From Spongospora subterranea (Eukaryota; Endomyxa; Phytomyxea; Plasmodiophorida; Plasmodiophoridae), in NCBI GenBank assembly GCA_900404475.1, contig OUQQ01000619.1, positions 1 to 11,795 of the forward strand: DNA of 11,795 bases. The letters run 5' to 3'. Within the stretch, counting starts at the first letter, position 1; each line of letters starts with the position of its first letter. The notes under the pieces were generated by a model, which worked only from the letters and a program-made list of their open reading frames with translations, did not search any database and was not told where the DNA came from. The position numbers and the translations under genes are program-made. Shown in pieces: positions 1-7,676 of the stretch.

Positions 1-285
1 TGTGCATTAACCTGCAACAACTGTGGTTGTCCCTTCTGTGCATTTTGTCTCAAAGATTGTGGCGGTGATGCCCATGCGCATGTTGCAGTCTGTCCATATA
101 ATCCTGGCGGTGGACAAGTTTTCCAAGGGCAAGAAGCCTGGAGAACTGGCCTACGACGGTTCATGATTGTGAAAATCAAGGAATATCTGGCTACTATCAA
201 GGACAACGAACTTCGGAACGCGGCGTTAAAGCTCGCCGAGAAAGATTTGCTCGACTGCAACATCACATTGGAGAATTTGAAATAA
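1..285 (+). CDS. 3' end of a gene for a RING/IBR-type zinc-binding protein (partial)
   Basis: The window opens inside this gene: frame 1 is open from base 1 to a TAA at 283-285, giving 94 C-terminal residues. The first 32 residues are a dense Cys/His cluster: Cys at 1, 5, 8, 10, 13, 16, 20 and 31 and His at 25 and 27, with the core PFCAFCLKDCGGDAHAHV. The C-x2-C / C-x2-C spacing followed by C..H-x-H..C resembles IBR or RING2-like modules of ubiquitin ligases, where such residues hold two zinc ions. The remaining 60 residues are charged and helical (KIKEYLATIKDNELRNAALK). If the family reading is right it would be a ubiquitin-ligase subunit or zinc scaffold, but the catalytic part would lie upstream, outside the window. 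The Cys/His pattern is seen; the ligase role is inferred. Confidence 0.75.
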   Translation, partial: CALTCNNCGCPFCAFCLKDCGGDAHAHVAVCPYNPGGGQVFQGQEAWRTGLRRFMIVKIKEYLATIKDNELRNAALKLAEKDLLDCNITLENLK

Positions 286-1160
286 CCGATTGTGTTCTTT
301 ACCCTTAATTTCACGTGAATACACATCCATAATGGTTTTTTTATCTGCGTAGTCCAACGTGCGGACAGGATTGTTCAAAGTTTTTGCAGAACAGGAATTT
401 GATATTGACTACTTCACAAAATGGGGTTCGATTGGTTTCAAAACGTCCGACGCGACGTTTTTTTCTGTTTCCCAAACTTTGATATTGGAAGGAGAGGTGA
501 ACTGCGACTCTCAAGTAGTGAGATTTTATTTCATGCAATGGATTGGTTGGCTTGTTGAACGTGATAAGAATCCTCGAAGGAAAATCGGCCAACGGTTTCG
601 CAGTTGAGTTTGCCATTGAGATTGTTATACTTGAGCAGGTCGATCAGCGCCCTGTTTTCAGTCAGCATTCATTGAGGTAGGCGGTGGCCGGGTTCACCAA
701 GAATCGTTGCGCAACGACAGTTGTGCCCACACACTTTAACGCTAATTCTATCGACATCGAATCTTGATTCTGTCAATCGTCGAATGAGGGATCCAAGAGC
801 CTTGCTTGATTTGCTGCCAAACATTTATACCATCTAGCTAAACGATGGGCATCGCCCAATTGCACAATCAATCAACAGGTGGATCATCAGAATTGTCAAC
901 ATCTGGTGCCATCGTTGCACCGCCCCAAATTCATCTCTTTTAGCTGTTGTCTGGCGCTAGTTCCGATTTTGCCCTCATGGTGCCGCACCTGGCGAAACAT
1001 TATTCTAGGGCACATTTTGTTAAAGAATTCGATTCCGGAACAAGTTCCCATTCGTGCAGTTTGACAGTCTAGCGGGTATGATGACAAGCCAGACGATAAA
1101 GTTGCAGTCACCGCCATTATGTTTTTGCCCAACTGGGACACTGGCGCCCAAAAGATTCCA
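286..1160. other. Intergenic stretch without a supported gene
   Basis: Open frames here are 60-91 codons on both strands, overlap one another, and show no recognisable motif, signal peptide or splice-consistent continuation. No canonical AATAAA poly(A) signal follows the upstream stop at 285. I see no RNA gene or repeat. The right-hand end merges into the possible LRR debris described next. Confidence 0.5.
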
Positions 1161-1161
1161 A

Positions 1162-1755
1162 TTATTCACTCCAGGGGTTAAAACAGTTGTCGGGTTCAAA
1201 TCCATAAAACTCGTCGAGTGTCGGTTTTTTGGATAAATGCGGAACCTGAAACTTGCTAAGAGAGCGAAATGCGTTCCACGTTTTTAGTTCGGGCAGTTTG
1301 AGCACCATGAAGTTAGCGGGACTGTTGCCAAGCCAGAGCAGATCAGAAGATGGAGTGGCTGTCGCCATCACCATCAAGTCGTTGACCCTGGACAAAAAAT
1401 CGGCCGAGCATCACAGAAAACAGCCGGAGTTTGTTCAAAACCGCCATCTTCTCGAGTGTCCTGGATTGGTATCAATACCCGGTGCTGACGGTCAGATTGC
1501 CCGAACTAACATAAGCCAGAGCTCGTGTCTGATTTGGGTTATCGGTTCTGCCAACGAGTTAACGAATGTCATCATCTGGATATCGTCAAGAGTCAGTTTT
1601 TGTGAATATCCCCTGAAGGTGGTCGGTGCGTCGACCCTGGCGTAAATCATGTCGGGAAACAAGAGGGGCACCTCCAAAATATCTAAAATGTTGGCAACGA
1701 CGGCGGTTTGACAGGTCTGACTGCTCCTGAAGTAGTGGAGACCGTTAGTTTAGCG
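1162..1755 (-). pseudogene. Possible leucine-rich-repeat gene remnant
   Basis: On the minus strand two open pieces in different frames carry Leu-rich spacing. One (about 1492-1755) includes VVANILDILEVPLLFPDM and later ELWLMLVRAI. The other (1162-1395) reads LLWLGNSPANFMVLKLPELK, then FQVPHLSKKPTLDEF and NCFNPW. The second piece recalls the L..LWL..N...LPEL pattern and the 'NCFN' closing motif of some extracellular LRR proteins. The pieces are interrupted by in-frame stops and need frame changes to connect. I found no splice pair that joins them, so decay is likelier than a working gene. This is pattern-based and could be chance. Confidence 0.22.
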
Positions 1756-2159
1756 TTGTCGATGTCATCTTGAGCTTGCGGGCATTTCGTTGAAGGCGCA
1801 ACGGGAACGTCTAAACCTTCATTGATCATTACGCTAAAATATAAAGTAATTGTGGCGAAGAAGCAAACTACCCTTTACCCTACCGTACTTTAAAAAAAAT
1901 TACCTGGACCGATTTTCAAGGTGATTTTGTTAATACTGAAGGCCGAAATCAGGTCCAAATTGTGAGTTTTTTATTACTTTTCAGAGGTACCTTGTCAAAA
2001 TTCTAAATCATTTAAGGGCAAGAACATCGTTCATACGATCAAGTTGGATTTCGAAAGTAGCGCCTGGGTTCTTTATGGTGGTTTTTTCGTTCCTAAGTCG
2101 TCGAGCACATGAATTGTGTATTCAAGGTCTCACGATCGATGGGGTTCTAGCAATGATTT
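1756..2159. other. Intergenic stretch, nothing recognised
   Basis: This AT-leaning stretch has no open frame longer than 60 codons and no motif, repeat or RNA structure I can support. It may hold the 3' flank of the minus-strand open frame that stops at 2160. Confidence 0.5.
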
Positions 2160-2558
2160 TTACACTTCATTGCCCTCGTGTTTGACCAGATAATCTCTAA
2201 TTTCATTTTGATCTTGCGAACGATGATCTTGATTAGTACGCTTTGAAAGCTTTACGATTTTGGAGAGCGATGATAAGTTTGTGTGTGCCTCTTCAACGGC
2301 GTCTTCAAGCCCGGGAATGATGTTCTTTCGGTTGCGCGGCTTGTTTGCAATCAAATTCAAAGTTTTTCGCAAACTTGTGACTGATGTATATATGACTTTT
2401 TGTTCAAAGAGAAGTTGAGAGTTTTTGTTAAGGAAAACGTCAGCTAACACTAAAAGGTGGGCGCCATTCTGGAGAAGGTGAGAGGTGTTGGACGTTCCCA
2501 GTTGCGCCACCAACGAAACCTCGTCGCAGTCCGTATCGTGATTGGTTAGTGGGTACAC
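2160..2558 (-). CDS. Unrecognised helical protein segment, probable C-terminal exon
   Basis: A 132-codon minus-strand frame ends at TAA 2160-2162. Its first codon here is GTG, which is unlikely as a eukaryotic start, so the segment probably continues an upstream exon. A TGA lies three codons upstream (2565-2567). The product is soluble and largely helical: LLQNGAHLLVLADVFLNK, then VIYTSVTSLRKTLNLIANK, then GLEDAVEEAHTNLSSLSKIV, and a charged tail. Heptad-like hydrophobic spacing and Asn/Lys/Glu content look coding. The 'LL.n...LLvLADv' stretch faintly recalls the helical bundles of vinculin/alpha-catenin proteins, but this is not a family assignment. Sequence upstream at 2565-2780 is open in another frame. 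I could not find an intron that joins the two in phase. Confidence 0.4.
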   Translation of the reverse strand: MYPLTNHDTDCDEVSLVAQLGTSNTSHLLQNGAHLLVLADVFLNKNSQLLFEQKVIYTSVTSLRKTLNLIANKPRNRKNIIPGLEDAVEEAHTNLSSLSKIVKLSKRTNQDHRSQDQNEIRDYLVKHEGNEV

Positions 2559-2564
2559 TGTCGT

Positions 2565-3792
2565 TCATAAGTACAGTTGCGGAGATCTCAATGGCTGATT
2601 CCGGATCGGGATGATCGCCGAGCCCAATTCCGACTTTTCGGTTATTTTGCTGACAATGGCGCCGCTATTAACTTGGGAAGCATGGGTTTTTGAAGCCATC
2701 GTGTCCGTTCTAGTTGGTCGCATCATCGTTGCAGGCGTTGGCGGCCGTCGTCGCGGATGCTGGGGTCGGCCGGTCTTAAACTATTCAATTGCTGCTGATT
2801 ATAATGCCGATCGAAACCTTCATGTTCCAGTATTACACACATTGATGACGGTCAAATCTTTACAAATTTGTTTACACAGACTTGTTTTTCGGAAATGCCC
2901 TTCAATCACAGGTTTCCTCTCTCCATATCGCAAGCAGCTTAACCGCGTTGCAAAGTCTGTACAATCTGGAATTCATCTTCCAATGTGAAAACGTCTGAAT
3001 GATTTCAGAAACCTTGCCGCATGATTACAATCATTGTGCAGGGGTTTAACAACATTGTGACACCTGTTCCGGCATTTTCTGATTTCCTGATGATTTTTTT
3101 GTGCATCGGTTGCTATAGGGCACAATTGGGCTATTAGTTCTACATTAGCCATGGGCTGTCCTTTCCAATTCTTGCCGACTGATGTCCGACGTGGATTAAA
3201 ACCATTAAGCCAAAAGACTTGGGCAAGCGGCAAATAGCGGTGAATTCATTTATCCTGCACAGTTTCGCGGATCAACGGACAGCATCTCCCCGAAGAACGT
3301 CGATGACTTCTGTCAGACTGGGATGGGCCGACGGGAACAAGTTGTTGCAACGGTTGGTATTGGACTCACGTGGAGTTTCGGGTCCAGAATAGCGTTCCCA
3401 TCGCTTGCCCACTAATGTCCGACCAGCATTCCACCCATCAAGCGAAAACTCGGCGAATTGCGGAAGGAGAATCTGTTTTTCCCTAAGGGGATCAATAACC
3501 CACTTGAGTCCCTCACCATTCGATGCAGCAATCTGTTTCCGTCGGTTCATCCCAATCTGACAGGTTTTGTCAACGTTGATACGAAGAGCTGTTGAATCGT
3601 TCGTCCGTTTGATCCACGAAATTGTTCAGAACTAATCAATTCTCCAATTTAGAAAACTGATTTAGTTTCCCAGGTGCAGGTGTCTTTGACAAACAAAGAT
3701 AGAGATGATTTCCATCCAGAAATTCGATCTGTATTCATAGACAAATCGTGATCAAGGAAAGGGTGGTGCTGCCTAAAGTTTTCAAAAATACA
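2565..3792 (-). CDS. Unresolved minus-strand coding region (fragmented or multi-exon) with a duplicated module
   Basis: Several minus-strand segments stay open and look protein-like: 3649-3792 (47 codons), 3272-3625 (117 codons, no ATG needed), 2973-3233 (about 87 codons) and 2565-2780 (71 codons, basic and Pro/Thr-rich, then Ser/Ile-rich). Segments 3272-3625 and 2973-3233 share a module: LPQFAEFSLDGWNAGRTLVG in one and LPLAQVFWLNGFNPRRTSVG in the other, both followed by K-x-W. Some GT..AG pairs of plausible size fit in phase, for example 2943-2900 (44 nt) and 2840-2781 (60 nt). Other junctions fail, hitting stops just after good acceptors. Either the intron structure is unusual or this is a decaying gene. 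The family is unknown. The separate frame 2160-2558 could be its last exon. Confidence 0.3.
3160..3233 (-). repeat. Duplicated module, copy B
   Basis: By hand alignment this stretch matches 3393-3466 at roughly two thirds of positions, including the shared core GATGTCCGAC (AATGTCCGAC in the other copy). Read on the minus strand, both copies are in open frames and keep LP, G, RT, VGK and W. This suggests duplication at the protein level. Confidence 0.5.
3393..3466 (-). repeat. Duplicated module, copy A
   Basis: This is the partner of the copy at 3160-3233, in the same orientation, with starts about 233 bp apart. The minus-strand reading is SLDGWNAGRTLVGKRWERY. It lies inside the 117-codon open segment that stops at 3272. 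The spacing fits tandem domains or a duplicated exon. Confidence 0.5.
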
Positions 3793-4291
3793 TTAACATC
3801 ATCAGTTTTTGTGGTTGCGAACAAATTTGTAGCGCAGCGATATTCTTGGGGAGGGAAGGGGTGATTCTGGCTACTGTCTCTTCATTTGACCAATTTCCAT
3901 TTATTCTTGCCGCCAACCAGAGTTCATTGTGATTCGGGCGAATGTACACTGTATGCATGAGTCATGATCGCCACTGGTGCTGTCGCGAACATTGAACTTC
4001 GCGAACTTCAAGTGCGCGGTCGCACCGGGGCGATCGCAGTCACTGTGCGGTACAGGTACACATGACTCCCTGTGGTCAGTGTCGGTCCTGGTCATGTAGT
4101 AACGAGTCACCCACGGTAGAGTCCATGACGAAACCCTGTCGGGTCCGTCATCCAATGGCACTGGCGCAGTTTTTTTGAGGAACGATGGTCCGGTTCGTCT
4201 GTCCGTCCACTCCTTTTCAGGCGATATCGTCATCTGAGCCAAAATCTGAATCGGAGTGGTGTTGCTGGTGCTGGGGGCTCCCACACCTGCT
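3793..4291. other. Presumed divergent intergenic/promoter region upstream of the transporter gene
   Basis: This lies between the minus-strand fragments and the transporter start codon. A 138-codon minus-strand frame (3901-4317) crosses into transporter exon 1 and has low-complexity Thr/Ser/Asp content typical of a chance frame. No TATA-like box or other site stands out. Confidence 0.4.
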
Positions 4292-6011
4292 ATGAACGAT
4301 GCCGTCGAGGTTGCCATGGAACGTCGGCCATCTTCGGCAAACGATCTGCTTCAGAAAGCTCCTGCATCGGTGACAAAACCAGCCAGGCACTCTCACCGGG
4401 ACCACATCATTGGATTGATACTCCTCTTTGTTAGTCGAATTGTTTGTTCTATCTGTTTTTCCATCACAACATTTGCTAGTGTGCTCTGTCGAATTTGGTT
4501 TGTTGTTCTAAGAGATTTATTTATCGCACCGGAATTTCAGCTACTGTTGCGCTTATCAATCAAAATCGCAGTGGTTTGTTTGCTCTATTTTTCCATTGCA
4601 GTTCGACTTTCGGGTTGAAACTGCTTTGCCCTTTTTTCTTTCTGATTGGTGATTTTATCTCAGGGGGTGTCATGCTCGTTCGTTCTGTCGTCGCTTTTGA
4701 CTCAGGTGCTCTCGTTGCCATTCTTCTGTTCATACATCAACAACTCGTTTTCTGTGATCTATGTCGGGTTTTATTTCATCCAAGAAGGCATCAAACAGCT
4801 CCGCCACAAAGAAAACAAATTCTTCACACCGAAGAGGCGGTTGATTATCAAAGACACTGCCAAGCTTGCGCTCGCCGCTATGCCCCTATTGTACGTTGAA
4901 GGCTTTATTTTGTTGTATCTTGAATTCGTCGCTATACTTGATTAAATGGAGATAATCATATTTGCTCCATAATTAGCCGCTCACATCATGTTATGTACGT
5001 GATTAGCGTGAGTTTGATAATCTTGCTATTGTCTGTTTACATTCCACAACGTTCTCCTTACACTTACCGCCGCCCTGCCCTTGCAGATACTCCATGTCGA
5101 TCACGTTTAATTGGTCCTTGAATCATACACACCTAACAAATAACAGCATTATCTCATCGTCCTCATCCTTTTTCGCTATGCTTTCTTCGTGGCTCCTTTT
5201 ACGCTCGCCGTTGCGTGTTATCAACATGCTCGGCGCCATTTTCTCGTCAGTTCATTCACTCTCATTATTCAACTAATTGAATACTTTTGATCGAATTTAA
5301 CCGAGTTTCACTGTCTCCCTTGTTGTTCCCAGCAGCTGTGTTCATCACATCTCGGCTCGGTGGTCGCTCATGTTGGATTTTTTAGAGTTGTCGGAATCGG
5401 GTTAGTGTCCTGGACCAGCTGCGGAACTGAAATGCCTCTGTCGATCTATGGTGATTTAGCGGCTCTTTTATCGGCTATACTCAGCGGAACGTACGCCTCG
5501 CTGTTGACCAAATACATTCCTGATGGCAGCCATGTCGACATGACGTTATTCTTCGGGCTGATCGGTACCTTTGGCGCGGCCCTTCTTTGGCCCTTTATTC
5601 TTCTATTGCAACACCTTGATGTCGAACGCATCATCACAGCGTTAACTGCGAAAGAAATTTGGTTCCTGTTGGCAAATGCTGGACTCACGATTTTAGCAAA
5701 CCTGGTCTGGGCCAAAGCGGTTTTGTTAACGACCCCGTTTCTAGCTACGATTGGACTCGGAATGACTACTCCACTGACGATGTTCACTGAGTACATTTTT
5801 CTGTCAAAGGTGAACGATTCACCATTTCGTTTTCTTTCGTTCTCAAGTTTGTGCATATCTCCAGACGTTTGAGCTTCCATACTGCATCGGTGTTGTTCTC
5901 GTTGTTATTGGCTACATTGTGACAAATCTGCAACATCATCGCGAGTGCACTGATGAACAAGGTGTTGCCTGCTCCGCCACCAAGATCAACCCAACCGACA
6001 CGCCCATATGA
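4292..6011 (+). CDS. SLC35F/EamA-type multi-pass transporter, five exons, 364 aa
   Basis: Exons are 4292-4429, 4664-4890, 5087-5245, 5386-5809 and 5865-6011; they sum to 1095 nt, and the phases (0, 2, 2, 0) all agree. Donors are GTTAGT, GTACGT, GTCAGT and GTGAAC, all acceptors end in AG, and introns are 234, 196, 140 and 55 nt. The product is a drug/metabolite-transporter-fold membrane protein with about ten hydrophobic helices. Family hallmarks include SLLTQVL and PFFCSYINNSF near residues 55-75, TNNSIISSSSSFFAML at about 139-154, INMLGAIFSVVGIGLVS at about 168-183, VDMTLFFGLIGTF at 225-237 and TTPFLATIGLGMTTPLTM at 290-307. These match the SLC35F3/F4/F5 (DUF914-like) branch of the nucleotide-sugar-transporter superfamily, which act in Golgi/ER, vacuolar or plasma membranes; the substrate cannot be told. 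Length fits the family. The second ATG (4316, residue 9) has a better context (GCCATGG) than the first. A competing CCCAG acceptor near 5332 would need another donor and add residues. Splicing is inferred from family continuity, not transcripts. Confidence 0.88.
4430..4663 (+). other. Intron 1 of the transporter gene (GTTAGT..TCTCAG)
   Basis: This phase-0 intron of 234 nt interrupts the first membrane helix; removing it joins GLILLF to GVSCSFVLSSLL without gap or excess relative to the family. It contains other possible acceptors, for example TTTCAG near 4550, so a small extra exon cannot be excluded. Frames running through it (120 and 134 codons) are read-through artefacts. Confidence 0.7.
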
Positions 6012-7676
6012 TCGATACACATTGTTAAAATCTACCTAATATACAATATGGATTAAATCATCCACTTTACCTATCAACAACGAGTCGTCATCGTTTTACT
6101 CTTTCAAAAGTCACATAATTTTTTGGAGTGCGGTTGGTTTACGCTCAAGCCAAGACGCCTTGCGGATTCCAGAACCTGGAATATGGATGCTGGATATCGA
6201 TCATTGGTGCAACGTTGGCGATCGAACGCCGGCGTTATCGCCTTTCACAAATCAAACAGATTGAGGAAAACACACAACGACAATGGACCGAAGTTGATCC
6301 GAAGACCGAAAGCGTTTTCGTTGGGGGTGTTGAGCGGATTGCACTTAAACCTCAGACCTGAACGTACACAGCCCGGATGGTTGGGCATTATCGTGCTTGA
6401 TGTTGATGGAAACAGTATGAAGAAGAAACAACGACGTGAGTTTTAAGAACTCGTCAATAGCGCGTAGATTGGGATCGGGAGTTTTGGATAATGTACCTAT
6501 AACCGGGCGGAAATGGTCGTATTGGATTGCCAGCTGATCTTGCGTATTTCAGTCGAAGTATCGCTGAATGGGTCATCGCTCCCGTTGGATCGCGAAGGGC
6601 GACAGCAATACCGAGACCAAGGCTCAACACTTTGTGCACCACCCCGGTCAATGACTACTGGAGACTGAACCCCACTTCAACCTGGCGCTAGTTGTTCGGA
6701 GTCACCCTGATATCGGGGATTGACTGTGGAATTTCTGAACATTGAGAATTGACAATAATCTGACGATGAATAGTGATTTTACGATTACACCTGATGATCG
6801 GGGTCGTTGCAGGATCGCAATCTCCTGCTTCAGTCTCACCCCGAGCGCGAGTGTTTTCCCCAAAAGTAGGTGAGATCCGTCACGGTTTCGGCCCCGATGA
6901 GGTTCGCGGTTGTCTCCTCCTTGATTGAAAAAAGTGTCATTTTGTTCTGTCTTCTTCCAAGGGTCTGCTGTTGTAATCGCCTGTTTTGATGTGCGTTGTT
7001 CTGTGTTTGCTTGTGGTTCTCAATTTGGCATTCTTTCGCCAAAGAAGTAGCGCCGCCTCTAATATCCGGATTATTCAGTCAGTCTTTCACAACCAAATGG
7101 AACACGATTACTTCTTGAGAATTTAAACAGGAAACTCTATTTCGAGAAAACAAATACGTTTGGGAACGCAAAGACGAAACAAACCTGCTAACAGCAATTG
7201 CAGTCGGCCGCAATCATGTAGACAGTGGGACGTGGTGACATTTCACCATGATATCGGCAACAACAAAAACGGCTGACAAAAATCCAATTCCAGATAGCAA
7301 TTTGTCTTGTGATTGTCTCTAAGCAATCAAAACTTCCCTCCGTTAAAACACACATAAGAGAGCAATGAAAACCATTGACTCCATGGCCGAACAGTACGAT
7401 GGCGGTCAGCTAGCTCATCGTAAACAAGTCGCGCCATGGCGCTAATACACACATGGGAGAACATTATATTGCAGTTAGTGTAGATGATCTTGTTTGCGTG
7501 AAAGGGGTATACGGTTAGGATTGAACGGATCCGTTTCGTCAACTGATTGTGTGATCTGCTGGTTCACTTGATTGATACAGCCGCGAACGGGGTCTGCTGC
7601 GTCACGTGCGCTTGTTCAAAATCCAATCTTGACGAAAAGAATCAGCAATACTTATTGATCAAGTACGCCATCTTCG
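6012..7676. other. Long intergenic stretch, no supported gene
   Basis: Here lie the tails of the convergently facing transporter (plus) and membrane-protein gene (minus). Open frames of 60-107 codons occur on both strands (for example 6128-6361 and 6123-6446 plus, 6454-6651 and 6836-7042 minus). They overlap each other and show no recognisable motif, signal or splice continuation. No AATAAA hexamer follows the transporter stop. I see no RNA gene or clear repeat. Confidence 0.45.

Noticed and set aside
1187..1206. T-loop-like GGTTCAAATCC suggesting a tRNA
   Set aside because: The flanking bases do not form the T-stem, and no acceptor, D or anticodon arms are found at the right distances.
3901..4317. 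138-codon minus-strand frame
   Set aside because: It overlaps transporter exon 1, has no motif, and has low-complexity content; most likely a chance frame.
4495..4899. 134-codon plus-strand frame across the transporter
   Set aside because: It runs through intron 1 and is out of frame with exon 2, whose correct frame carries the family motifs.
5446..5880. 144-codon minus-strand frame
   Set aside because: Antisense shadow of transporter exon 4.
6123..6446. Two overlapping plus-strand frames just after the transporter stop
   Set aside because: The frames overlap each other, neither shows family features, and neither joins to flanking sequence by a convincing intron.
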